A DNA stretch of 64,000 nt from Clostridium sp. OF03-18AA (lineage in GTDB: Bacteria > Bacillota > Clostridia > Lachnospirales > Lachnospiraceae). The DNA lies in assembly GCF_003478035.1 (NCBI RefSeq), contig NZ_QUEP01000004.1, positions 270,667-334,666 on the forward strand. The letters are read 5' to 3'. The first letter of the stretch is position 1. The number at the start of each line of letters is the position of its first letter. Both the position numbers and the translations under genes were made by a program. Positions 25,685-34,757 of the stretch are shown piece after piece. The notes under the pieces were generated by a model. The model did no database searches. It was not told the origin of the DNA and saw only the letters and a program-made list of their open reading frames with translations.

Positions 25685-27143
25685 GGAACGGATCCGGGAG
25701 ATCTACCGGAAACATACGCCGAGCGTCAAACTTCCTCTGATCATCCTGACTGTTTTATTCTGTATGATCCCGCTCCTCGTGGAGAGCCGGATCCTCGCCC
25801 GCTCCTCGCGGCAGGAGCAGGTGGAGCGCAGAATCATCGATGTCCAGAACCAGTGTCAGATCCTGAGCAATAAGATGTCGAGAAGCGGATATCTCACAAA
25901 CTCCGCGCTGGATAATGCGGCCATCGACACAGAATTATCGCTCCTGTCGGATATCTTCAGCGGGCGGATCCTGATCGTAAATTCCGGCTTTAAGATCGTT
26001 GAGGATACGTTCGCGATCTCTGACGGAAAGACGCTGATCTCGGACGAGGTGATCCGGTGTTTCCAGGGAGAGAACACGAGCCGGTACGACAGTCTGAAAC
26101 ATTACTTCGTCCTGGCGATCCCGATCCCGGAATTTGAGCAGGAGACGGGAACGATCACGACGGGAAAGACAGCCGGAGTGATGATCGTTACCGCGTCCAC
26201 GGAGAGCATGTACAGCCTGGAGGAGAGCCTGAAAGATAAGGCATCCCTGTACGAGATGATGATCTTCGTCATCGTACTGATCGTGACAATCCTGTCAGTT
26301 CACCTGATCATGAAGCCGTTCGGAACGCTGATCGCGTCGATCCGGCGCGCGGGTGACGGAAATCTGGATGAGGATGTCAACGAGGAAGCATACCGGGAGA
26401 CGAAGCAGATCTCCGGGACGATCAATAAGACGCTGGAGAAGCTAAAGGCTGTGGATCAGTCGAGGCAGGAATTTGTTTCCAATGTCTCCCATGAGCTCAA
26501 GACTCCGATCACGTCGATCCGTGTCCTGGCGGATTCCCTGATGGGAATGGAGGACGCGCCGAAGGAGCTTTACCAGGAATTTATGCATGATATTTCGGAC
26601 GAAATCGACCGGGAGAGCAAGATCATCGATGATCTTCTGACTCTTGTGCGGATGGACAAGGCATCCTCGGAGCTTTCCTGCACGCAGGTCCAGATCAACG
26701 GACTGATCGAGATGGTCTTAAAGCGCCTGCGCCCGATCGCCAGAAAACGGAACATTGAGCTGATCTTTGAGAGTAAGCGCGATGTCACGGCCGATATCGA
26801 TGAGGTGAAGTTCTCACTGGCGATAAACAATCTTGTGGAGAATGCGGTCAAGTATAACAAAGAAGATGGTTGGGTCCGGGTAACGCTGGATGCTGACCAT
26901 AAGTTCTTCTATCTGAAAGTGGCAGATTCCGGGATCGGGATCCCTGCGGAATTTAAGGAAAGAGTTTTTGAGCGCTTTTACCGCGTGGACAAGGCGCGGT
27001 CCCGGGAGACCGGAGGTACCGGCCTCGGACTCGCGATCACGAGAAGCGTGGTCCTGATGCATCACGGCGCGATCCGGGTGGACAGCGTCGAGGGAGAGGG
27101 AAGCACCTTCATGGTGCGGATCCCGCTCATCTATATTCCGTAG
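25671..27143 (+). CDS. Sensor histidine kinase, orphan
   Basis: 490 residues. A cytoplasmic N-terminus, a membrane helix (about 21-38), an extracellular sensor domain (about 40-195), a second helix (about 196-214), HAMP, then HisKA with His274 in NVSHELKTPITS, and the HATPase domain with NNLVENAVKYN, DSGIGIP and GGTGLGLAITR. It resembles WalK/PhoR-type kinases. No response regulator is found on either side: DegV precedes and a GerMN lipoprotein follows. The partner must be elsewhere, or the regulator gene was lost from this locus. Confidence 0.92.
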   Translation: MRKIRERIREIYRKHTPSVKLPLIILTVLFCMIPLLVESRILARSSRQEQVERRIIDVQNQCQILSNKMSRSGYLTNSALDNAAIDTELSLLSDIFSGRILIVNSGFKIVEDTFAISDGKTLISDEVIRCFQGENTSRYDSLKHYFVLAIPIPEFEQETGTITTGKTAGVMIVTASTESMYSLEESLKDKASLYEMMIFVIVLIVTILSVHLIMKPFGTLIASIRRAGDGNLDEDVNEEAYRETKQISGTINKTLEKLKAVDQSRQEFVSNVSHELKTPITSIRVLADSLMGMEDAPKELYQEFMHDISDEIDRESKIIDDLLTLVRMDKASSELSCTQVQINGLIEMVLKRLRPIARKRNIELIFESKRDVTADIDEVKFSLAINNLVENAVKYNKEDGWVRVTLDADHKFFYLKVADSGIGIPAEFKERVFERFYRVDKARSRETGGTGLGLAITRSVVLMHHGAIRVDSVEGEGSTFMVRIPLIYIP

Positions 27144-27152
27144 GAGGGAAAA

Positions 27153-28091
27153 ATGAAGAAATTGTTGAAGATTCGGGCATTTTTTCTCCTCTTCGCACTT
27201 CTGTTTGCTTTGAGCGGCTGTACAGGGGAAAAAGCTGTGGAGCAGAGCGGAAATGCCTATACGATCTACTATTTAAACGCATCCGGGATCCAGCTTGTCG
27301 GGAGTGAGTACCGGACGGAAACGGCGGATACAGACGCGCTGGTGCGGGAGCTGCTCGATAAGATGGGAAATGTTCCGGCGGATCTCGATTGTCAGAGAGC
27401 GCTGCCGGAGCGGATCGAAAAGATCACCTATCGGATCGAAGGAAATGTTCTGTACCTGTACGCGGATGCCAATTATGCGCTGATGAATTCCGTGCAGGAG
27501 ATCCTGTGCCGGGCGGCTCTCACAAAGACGCTGACCCAGATCCCGGGGATCGAGTATCTGAGCATCTACTGTGCAGAGCAGCCGATCACGGATGCAGCCG
27601 GAAACCCGGTCGGGATGTTGTCGGCGTCAGATTTCGTGGACAGTATCCGGGATGTCAACTCCTTCGAGCGGACCGAGCTGACGCTGTATTTTGCCAACGA
27701 GACAGGGGATCAGCTGGTGGAAGAAAAACGGGAAGTCATGCAAAACAGCAATACTTCTCTGGAACGTCTGATCGTGGAGCAGCTGATCGAGGGACCGCAG
27801 GAGCTCGGCCATTACGCGACGATCCCGTCGGATGTAAAGCTTTTGAATGTGTCCGTCAACGATTCCGTCTGCTCGATCAACTTTAATGCGGCGTTCCTGA
27901 ATAGCAGTCTGGATGTGGCGGCATACATTCCGATCTATTCCATCGTGGATTCCCTCGCGGAACTTTCCACGGTGAGCCGTGTGCAGATCCGGATCAACGG
28001 GTCCCAGGACGATGTGTTCCGGGACCAGATCCCGTTGAGCACGGTGTTTGAACGAAACTACGATTATATCGCAGGAGGAAAAAACGATTAA
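27153..28091 (+). CDS. GerMN-domain lipoprotein (GerM-like)
   Basis: 312 residues with a lipoprotein signal: basic start, hydrophobic stretch and lipobox LSGC (cysteine near residue 23). Two GerMN domains follow, roughly 35-150 and 170-300; each ends in a segment like VSVNDSVCSINFNAAFLN. GerM in Bacillus is needed for sporulation and germination and binds SpoIIQ-region partners; GerMN proteins also occur with histidine kinases as extracellular modulators. Here it follows a kinase by 9 bp. AGGAGG precedes the ATG. Its stop overlaps the probable ATT start of comEC. Confidence 0.88.
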   Translation: MKKLLKIRAFFLLFALLFALSGCTGEKAVEQSGNAYTIYYLNASGIQLVGSEYRTETADTDALVRELLDKMGNVPADLDCQRALPERIEKITYRIEGNVLYLYADANYALMNSVQEILCRAALTKTLTQIPGIEYLSIYCAEQPITDAAGNPVGMLSASDFVDSIRDVNSFERTELTLYFANETGDQLVEEKREVMQNSNTSLERLIVEQLIEGPQELGHYATIPSDVKLLNVSVNDSVCSINFNAAFLNSSLDVAAYIPIYSIVDSLAELSTVSRVQIRINGSQDDVFRDQIPLSTVFERNYDYIAGGKND

Positions 28092-30681
28092 AAGACCTTT
28101 GCTGTGTGTGACAGGGGGATTGGTACTTGGAGAGGCACTGAACCTGTGGATCCCGGCAGAGCAGATCATTTTTGGACTGGCAGTCTGGCTGCTCTTTTTG
28201 GTGTGCGCATTTGCGCGCCGGAAGAGCAGATACAGGCTGCCAGTCCTTCTTTTTATGGCGGGACTGGCTGTGGGGAGTCTCAGGACGGAGGCGGAACAGG
28301 CGGCATTTTTGCGGGAAGAGGGATTTTTTCTGGAGGAACAGGAGGATGGAGTGGTTTTAAACGGGACCGTCCGGTCGGTGAAGGAGAAGGACGGGACGCT
28401 GGAGGTTGTTCTCGGGGACTGTACCTCGGAAGAGGAAAACGGCGGACTGGTGGGGAGATTCCGGAGAGTTTTATGTTACCTTGAGATCGTGGAAGCAGAA
28501 ACAAATGAAAGTGAAAGTGTGGGATGGAATTCAGAGTCACTTTCTGCAGGAAAAAGGATCCGTGTCTTTGGAGAGGGAAAGGCTGCGGATCCGGCGAGAA
28601 ATCCGGGCGGGTTCGATTACCGTCTGTACTGCAGGTCCCGGGGGATCTCCGGGATCGTCTACGCGGACGGATATGCGGTGACCGGAGGAAAAACACGGAT
28701 CATCGCCGATCGCCTGTACCGGATCCGCCGATCTCTTTCGGAACGCTTAAAGACGATCGCACTCCCGGAGGATGCCGGGATCCTGTCGGCGGTCCTGTTC
28801 GGGGAGAAAGAGGATCTGGACAGTGCCGTCTATGAACTTTACCGGAAAAACGGGATTTCCCACCTTCTGGCGATCAGCGGACTTCATGTCTCCATCGTCG
28901 GACTCGGAATCTGGAAAATATTCCGGAAAGGCGGGGCAGGATTCTGGTTTGCGGGAGTGGGTGCAGGCGGCTTTCTCTGCGTCTACGGGACGATGGTGGG
29001 CTCCGGTGCCTCTGTGGTACGGGCGGTCTCGATGGCGCTGCTCTCCTTTCTGGCAGCGGCTGTTGGGAGGACCTACGATCTTCCGACGGCGATGTGCATT
29101 CCGGCTGTGGGACTCCTGCTCGCTCATCCTTTTCTTTTGACGCAGGCCTCATTTCAGCTCTCTTTTCTCGCTGTCACATCGTTAGTCTACCCGGGACGAT
29201 TGTTTTCGGCTCGCGGGGAAAAGATTTTTGCGGGGGAACGGTCTTCTGCGGCGGCGTCCGCCTTTTTTACAAGTCTTTCACTCCAGATGGTGACGGCACC
29301 CGTCATTCTCTGGCATTCTTTTGGAATCCCGCTCTACGGGGTGTTCTTAAATCTTATCGTGATCCCGCTGATGATGTATGTGGTCATATCGGGATTTCTT
29401 GGACTTGGTCTGTCCTTTTTATCAATATCGGTGGGGAGCGCCATGCTCGGAGGCGCACATTATATTTTGCGTTTTTATGAATTCGTCTGCAGCAGCACCG
29501 GAAAGCTTCCGGGGGCGGAGCTCGTTTTTGGGCAGCCGGAGGTGTGGAAGATCGGTTGTTATTACGGATGTCTGATCCTGGGAGCGGTTATCTATGAGCG
29601 GGGAGAGAAAACCTGGGAAAAATTTGGAAAAATGATGGCAGAAAACGGCTGGGAAAGAGGAGAAAAAGACAGAGGAAAGACTGGAAAAAAAGATGTAGAA
29701 ATGGCGGACGGACAAAAAACAGAAAATTCAGAAAAAAACATGATCAGAAAGAGAGTCTGTAAATCAGTCAGACAATTGGAACATCAGAGAAAATGCAGAA
29801 TGCAGTTCGATAAAAGGAAGCGCCTGTTCGGTCTTACTGTCTGCTGGCTTGCCGCATTCTGTTTCCTTCTCCCATCCCGCCCCGCAGGTCTTTCCGTCAC
29901 ATTCCTCGACGTCGGGCAGGGCGACGGGATCGTTCTGCGTTCATCCGACAAAGCAGTCCTTGTGGACTGCGGCAGCAGCCAGCAGAAGACGGTCGGGGAG
30001 AAGACGCTGGTCCCGTATCTCAAGAGTCAGGGTGTGGCGCACCTGGATCTTGCCGTCATGACCCATGGAGACCAGGACCACATCAACGGGATCCGGTATC
30101 TTTTAGAACACCCGGAATCGGGGATTACGGTGGGCGGTCTTATGATGCCGGAAGCAGGAACAGATGAGATCTACGGGACGATGGCGGAGCTGGCAAAAAA
30201 GCAGGGGATTCCTGTATTTTATGCCGAACGCGGCGATATATGGAAAGATTTTCCGGGAAAAGAAATGAAGCTGGAATGCCTGTCCCCGGACGGGGAGACG
30301 GAATTCGCAGACCGGAATGAGGAATCCCTGGTATTTCGCCTGACGCTTAAATGGTTTTCGCTGCTTCTCACGGGAGATATGGAAGAAAGCGGGGAGGAAA
30401 TACTTCTGGATTCCGGGATCCTGACTCCTGTGACGGTCTTAAAAGCCGGTCACCATGGTTCTGCGACATCCTCAGGGGAAAGGTTTATAGAAACCCTGTC
30501 CCCGTCGATCACAGTGCTCTCCTATGGAAGAAAGAACCGCTACGGCCATCCGGCACCGGAAGTGAAGGAACGACTGAAAGAAGCCGGTTCTGAGATCCTC
30601 GAGACCGGAAAATCCGGCGCCGTCATGATCCGGACGGATGGAAAGAAGATCCGGGTGCGGACGATGATCCGGGAGAAATGA
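28087..30681 (+). CDS. comEC: ComEC/Rec2 DNA uptake channel, probable ATT start
   Basis: About 864 residues. An N-terminal OB-like domain and a multi-helix ComEC core (LLAISGLHVSIVGLGI) are followed by a metallo-beta-lactamase domain (LDVGQGDGIVLRSS, THGDQDHINGI, KAGHHGSATSS). ComEC carries single-stranded DNA across the membrane. GGAGG at 28075-28079 is spaced correctly for ATT at 28087, which overlaps the gerM stop; the next residues, KRPLLCV, look like a normal N-terminus. A TTG at 28048 has no site. About residues 503-577 form an unusual Lys/Glu/Arg-rich linker before the beta-lactamase domain. Confidence 0.88.
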   Translation: MKRPLLCVTGGLVLGEALNLWIPAEQIIFGLAVWLLFLVCAFARRKSRYRLPVLLFMAGLAVGSLRTEAEQAAFLREEGFFLEEQEDGVVLNGTVRSVKEKDGTLEVVLGDCTSEEENGGLVGRFRRVLCYLEIVEAETNESESVGWNSESLSAGKRIRVFGEGKAADPARNPGGFDYRLYCRSRGISGIVYADGYAVTGGKTRIIADRLYRIRRSLSERLKTIALPEDAGILSAVLFGEKEDLDSAVYELYRKNGISHLLAISGLHVSIVGLGIWKIFRKGGAGFWFAGVGAGGFLCVYGTMVGSGASVVRAVSMALLSFLAAAVGRTYDLPTAMCIPAVGLLLAHPFLLTQASFQLSFLAVTSLVYPGRLFSARGEKIFAGERSSAAASAFFTSLSLQMVTAPVILWHSFGIPLYGVFLNLIVIPLMMYVVISGFLGLGLSFLSISVGSAMLGGAHYILRFYEFVCSSTGKLPGAELVFGQPEVWKIGCYYGCLILGAVIYERGEKTWEKFGKMMAENGWERGEKDRGKTGKKDVEMADGQKTENSEKNMIRKRVCKSVRQLEHQRKCRMQFDKRKRLFGLTVCWLAAFCFLLPSRPAGLSVTFLDVGQGDGIVLRSSDKAVLVDCGSSQQKTVGEKTLVPYLKSQGVAHLDLAVMTHGDQDHINGIRYLLEHPESGITVGGLMMPEAGTDEIYGTMAELAKKQGIPVFYAERGDIWKDFPGKEMKLECLSPDGETEFADRNEESLVFRLTLKWFSLLLTGDMEESGEEILLDSGILTPVTVLKAGHHGSATSSGERFIETLSPSITVLSYGRKNRYGHPAPEVKERLKEAGSEILETGKSGAVMIRTDGKKIRVRTMIREK

Positions 30682-30711
30682 TAAGCCGGCCGCGACGATA
30701 AGCCGGCCGCG
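30680..30711 (+). repeat. Short GC-rich tandem repeat at the comEC stop
   Basis: GATAAGCCGGCCGCG occurs at 30680-30694 and again at 30697-30711, overlapping the comEC stop codon. The remaining gap to 31059 has no gene or clear terminator; a possible promoter lies near its right end. Confidence 0.6.
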
Positions 30712-31004
30712 GCGGGAGCAAAGACGCTGCAGGGAATCCATGTGAAGAGGAACCAAGGTACGGCATATACGAAAAGAAATTACATAAGTCACATATGTCC
30801 GATTGACCGTATGATGGATCATGGATGTATTTAACTTGAAAAAAGCTCACTGTCTTCTTGTCATTTCAGGGATGAGACCGAGTTAAAAAGGTAATTCGTA
30901 ACTTATATCGAAATCATGACGTTCCTTGACACAAAATGACAGGACTTTACATCCGCAAAAAAGATTTTGGTTTTCGCTTACCGAAATTTTACAAAGTAAT
31001 CCTT

Positions 31005-31031
31005 TTGAATTTTACATCCTGTTTCTATAAT
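31005..31031 (+). promoter_or_regulatory. Possible promoter of the sugar-phosphate-type import cluster
   Basis: TATAAT at 31026-31031 with a weak TTGAAT at 31005-31010 (15-bp spacer). A better TTGACA at 30926-30931 has no good -10 partner. The site is 28 bp before the TIM-barrel start codon. Confidence 0.4.
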
Positions 31032-31058
31032 TCTGTTTGTCTGGAGGAAAGAAACAGA

Positions 31059-31904
31059 ATGAAAGGATTTTATTTTTCATCGACGCTCATGTGGGACGCC
31101 GATGCAGAGACGCTCATGAGGACAGCGGCAGAGAATGGCTTTGACGGGATCGAATTGTGGGCGCAGCATGCGGAGACGAAAAAGCTGGATCTGGAAACGA
31201 TCCGCAGGCTGAAAAAAGAGCTGGGCCTGAACATCGTAGTCCACGCAAAGAGCTGGGATCTGAACTACGCGGCATTAAACGATGCGGTCCGGAGGGCATC
31301 CGTGGAGGAGATCAAGTCATCGGTGGATATGGCTGTGGAGCTTGGAGCTGACGAGGTGACGGTCCATCCGCCGAGATACACATTAAAAGAGGACGAGGCG
31401 GCCAGAGAACGGGCCTACGAAAGCATCCGGGAATTTTACGGATACGCGAAGGAGCGGGGCGTGGATATCTCCATGGAGATCATGGAACACATTCCGAAGG
31501 AGATGGCGACGACGCCGGACGGCATGTTCGGGATCGTGAGGGATTTGAGAGGAAAGCTGACCTACACGATCGATCTGGCACACAGCCTGACGGAGGAGGA
31601 ATTTTTCGAGAACATCCGTATCATGGGACGCGTCTCAAAGGTTCATCTGACAAACAAGAAAGGCACAAAACTTCACACGCCGATCCCGGACGGTGATTTT
31701 GATTTTGAGGAGATCTACCCGAGACTTCTGGCATATGGCTTTCCGATGGTCATCGAGGGCTATGAGGAGGGAGATCATTACGAAGCGCTTACAGAAAACA
31801 TTCAATATATGCAAACACTGAAGGAGAAAAGAAATGAAGAAATTAAACGTACTTTTAACAACAGCGGCTATCCTGGCACTTACAGGCTGCAGTTCCAACA
31901 GTAA
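31059..31904 (+). CDS. TIM-barrel protein, xylose isomerase/sugar-phosphate isomerase-like
   Basis: 281 residues from the ATG at 31059 behind GGAGG; a longer upstream frame is rejected. FDGIELWAQHAE, VVHAKSWDLN, DEVTVHPPRY, ISMEIMEH and TIDLAHSL mark the AP-endonuclease-2/xylose-isomerase barrel with metal-binding His, Asp and Glu. The substrate is unknown. It is the first gene of a cluster with an ABC importer and a PHP phosphatase, suggesting a job in using the imported compound. The last 23 codons overlap the start of the binding-protein gene by 71 bp, so the C-terminus may be a recent extension past a lost stop. Confidence 0.8.
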   Translation: MKGFYFSSTLMWDADAETLMRTAAENGFDGIELWAQHAETKKLDLETIRRLKKELGLNIVVHAKSWDLNYAALNDAVRRASVEEIKSSVDMAVELGADEVTVHPPRYTLKEDEAARERAYESIREFYGYAKERGVDISMEIMEHIPKEMATTPDGMFGIVRDLRGKLTYTIDLAHSLTEEEFFENIRIMGRVSKVHLTNKKGTKLHTPIPDGDFDFEEIYPRLLAYGFPMVIEGYEEGDHYEALTENIQYMQTLKEKRNEEIKRTFNNSGYPGTYRLQFQQ

Positions 31905-32913
31905 ACCGGCGGAGACAACGGCTGCACAGACAACAGCGGCAGCGACAACGGCAGCAGAAACAACGGCGGCGGAGACAACTGCAGCAGAGAAGAAGGACGC
32001 ATCAGGAACCCTGACCGTCTACACCTCCCAGCCGGAGGCAGACATCCAGGCGCTGGTGGAAGAGTACAACAAATCCTGCCCGGATGTAAAGGTTGAGATC
32101 TTCAGAAGCGGAACTGAGGAAGTTGTCAGCAAGGTCCTCGCAGAGAAAGAGGCCGGTTCCGTTCTCGCAGATGTCCTTCTCGTATCCGATGCGGCGACGT
32201 TCGAGTCCTTAAAGGCGAAAGACATCCTGATGAGATATGAGTCCCCGGAACTCTCCGAGATCGATCCGAGCTTCTATGACGCGGATCACACCTACACAGG
32301 AACAAAGATCATCAGCACCGGTATCGCGGTCAATACCGATGTGATCTCCAACATTCCGGAGTCTTTAGCGGACCTCACAAAGGCAGAGTACAAGGACGAG
32401 CTGATCATGCCGAGCCCGCTTTATTCCGGAGCAGCTGCATATAACCTCGGAGTCATCACGAGAACAGACGGTCTTGGATGGGAGTTCTATCAGGGCTTAA
32501 AGGACAACGGCGTGAAGGTCGACAAGGGCAACGGAGCTGTCCAGAAGGCAGTTGTTGCAGGAGAGAATGGTCTCGGTCTTCTCGTAGACTACATGGCGAT
32601 CCGCTCCAAAAATGACGGAGCTCCGATCGAATTCGTGTACCCGTCCGAAGGTTCCCTCTGTGTCACAGAGCCGATCGGTATCGTTGCCGGAACAAAGAAC
32701 GAGGCTGCAGCTGAATCCTTCGTAGACTTTATCCTCTCCGAGGACGGCCAGAAAGCGACAGCCGAGATCGGTTACACCCCGATCAGAAAAGGAGTTGCGG
32801 CTCCGGAGGGCTTAAAGAGCGCAGATGAGATCACAAACCTGACTTACGATCTTCCGACTCTGGTCGAGACAAGAGATTCCGACAAGGAAGCATTCTCCAA
32901 GATGTTTGAATAA
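31834..32913 (+). CDS. ABC transporter substrate-binding lipoprotein, FbpA/AfuA type
   Basis: 359 residues with signal peptide and lipobox LTGC (cysteine near 19). Residues 25-53 are a Thr/Ala/Glu linker made of TTAAE-like repeats. The binding domain opens LTVYTSQPEADIQALVEEY and is of the iron(III)/2-aminoethylphosphonate/sugar-phosphate class. The family includes FbpA (ferric ion), PhnS (aminoethylphosphonate) and AfuA (hexose phosphates). The flanking TIM-barrel and PHP phosphatase favour an organophosphate ligand, but that is inference. AAGGAG precedes the ATG within the upstream gene. The fused permease follows. Confidence 0.85.
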   Translation: MKKLNVLLTTAAILALTGCSSNSKPAETTAAQTTAAATTAAETTAAETTAAEKKDASGTLTVYTSQPEADIQALVEEYNKSCPDVKVEIFRSGTEEVVSKVLAEKEAGSVLADVLLVSDAATFESLKAKDILMRYESPELSEIDPSFYDADHTYTGTKIISTGIAVNTDVISNIPESLADLTKAEYKDELIMPSPLYSGAAAYNLGVITRTDGLGWEFYQGLKDNGVKVDKGNGAVQKAVVAGENGLGLLVDYMAIRSKNDGAPIEFVYPSEGSLCVTEPIGIVAGTKNEAAAESFVDFILSEDGQKATAEIGYTPIRKGVAAPEGLKSADEITNLTYDLPTLVETRDSDKEAFSKMFE

Positions 32914-33004
32914 TCAGAAAAATAATGGCTCGGCAAGTCTGCTCATCCGGTCCATCAGAGTGACATGGACGAACCGCTATTTGTACACAATAAGAGGAAA
33001 AATC

Positions 33005-34726
33005 ATGAAATCCAGTAATATTAAAACAATTGCAGGCCGGATCCTCTTTTTCCTCGCAGTATGCTTCATATTTATTATGCCGATTTTAAGCCTCCTTCGG
33101 ATGAGTCTGACGACCGACGGAGGCTTTGGTCTGCAAAACTATGTGGACATGCTGCATGAGGAGAGGACGGCAAAAGCGATCCGGAACACGCTGATCATAT
33201 CGGTATCTTCGACGGCGATCGCGGTGGCGGCGGGAAGTTTCTTCGCATTCTTAAACGCCTACACGAATGTGAAGAGGAAAAAGCTCCTGGAGCTCCTCGT
33301 CCTTGCCCCGTACATCATCCCTTCCTACATCATCACCTTGTCCTGGAGCAGTCTGCTCCTGAAACGCGGGTTTGTGAACACGACATTGAAAAATATCGGA
33401 CTTCCGGTCATCGATATCTACACGCTTCCGGGGATCATCCTTGTGATGGGGATCTGCAACATCCCGGTCGTCTATCTCCTTGTAGTGGGAATGCTCAGAA
33501 AGATCCCGCGCGACATGGAGTGGGCAGGGCGGACTTCCGGCTATACGCCTTTTCAGACGATCCGGAAGATCACCATGGTCCAGGCGATGCCGGCGATCGC
33601 GGGCGGCGGCATGCTGGCGTTTCTTGCATCCATCGACAATTTCAGCATCCCGGCATTCTTAGGGATCTCCTCCGGAATTCCGGTGCTCAGCACTTACATT
33701 TATGAGAAAGCGATCAGCTTCGGACCGGATTCCTTCCATAAAGCGGCATCCCTCTCCGTGATCCTCTCGTTCATTGCGATCGGCGGCACCCTGATCCAGG
33801 GAAAGCTGATCCGGAAGAATTCAAACCTGGAGAGCGTGAAGGAAGATACTTCCGTCCGCTATGAGCTTCCGACGAAGTGGAGACGGATCCTCGAGTGGGG
33901 AAGCCTCGGAGTCCTGGCGGGATTTACGGTGGTTCCTGTGATTTCCATGATCATGAGCGCTTTTTTAAAGAATTACGGCACGAAATTCCGCCCGGAGAAC
34001 CTGTCGCTCAAGAACTTCCAGTTCGTATTTACGAATGCAGGAGTCCGTCAGGCAGTGTTCAACAGCATCCTGCTTGCCATTGTCACCTGTATCATCTGTA
34101 TCATCGCAGGTACGGCGACTGCGTACCTCAAGGTGCGGAAACACTCGAAGGCGGCCATGATGTTTGAGTCCGCGGCCTCACTGACATATGCGCTTCCGGG
34201 AATCGTCCTGGCACTCGCCATGATCTTCCACTGGACCATCGTTCCCGGTGTCTACGGAACCGTAAAGATTCTGATGATCGCCTATGCGACAAGATACGTG
34301 GTCTTACAGATCAAGGGAAGTACGACGGCGATGCTCTCCGTGGAACCAGCGCTCGAGGAGGCGGGAAGAGTGTTCGGAGCCGGAAAAGTGACGATCTGGA
34401 GAAAGATCATGATCCCGGTCATGGCGAAGCAGATCCTCTCGAGTTCCTTCCTGATCTTTGTCTCATCGCTGACGGAGCTGACGCTGTCGTCCATGCTCGC
34501 GAGTGCCGGGACAAAGACGATCGGTCTTACGATCTTCAACCTGCAGCAGGGCGGAGATTACAGTCTGTCCGCGGCAATGTCCGCAGTGATCGTGTTCATC
34601 GTATTCTTTGTGTACAGCCTGGTGGCTCTCGTAAAGAAGAAGGATGAGGAGGACGCAAAGCGCCCGAAGGTACAGGAGGGCAGTGCGGAAGAAGTCGGAG
34701 ACCATGCGGTCGGACAGGGAGCGTAA
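33005..34726 (+). CDS. ABC transporter permease, two fused domains (FbpB/AfuB type)
   Basis: 573 residues from the ATG at 33005 behind AAGAGG; a TTG at 32906 would overlap the previous gene and lacks a site. Two BPD_transp_1 domains of about six helices each are fused. The first has an EAA loop near EWAGRTSGYTPFQTIRKI, the second near EEAGRVFGAGKVTIWRKI. This double permease is typical of the FbpB/AfuB family. The C-terminus is charged and cytoplasmic. The ATPase gene follows in the same operon. Confidence 0.88.
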   Translation: MKSSNIKTIAGRILFFLAVCFIFIMPILSLLRMSLTTDGGFGLQNYVDMLHEERTAKAIRNTLIISVSSTAIAVAAGSFFAFLNAYTNVKRKKLLELLVLAPYIIPSYIITLSWSSLLLKRGFVNTTLKNIGLPVIDIYTLPGIILVMGICNIPVVYLLVVGMLRKIPRDMEWAGRTSGYTPFQTIRKITMVQAMPAIAGGGMLAFLASIDNFSIPAFLGISSGIPVLSTYIYEKAISFGPDSFHKAASLSVILSFIAIGGTLIQGKLIRKNSNLESVKEDTSVRYELPTKWRRILEWGSLGVLAGFTVVPVISMIMSAFLKNYGTKFRPENLSLKNFQFVFTNAGVRQAVFNSILLAIVTCIICIIAGTATAYLKVRKHSKAAMMFESAASLTYALPGIVLALAMIFHWTIVPGVYGTVKILMIAYATRYVVLQIKGSTTAMLSVEPALEEAGRVFGAGKVTIWRKIMIPVMAKQILSSSFLIFVSSLTELTLSSMLASAGTKTIGLTIFNLQQGGDYSLSAAMSAVIVFIVFFVYSLVALVKKKDEEDAKRPKVQEGSAEEVGDHAVGQGA

Positions 34727-34757
34727 GGAAACAAGAACGAGGAGAAATGAGAATAAA

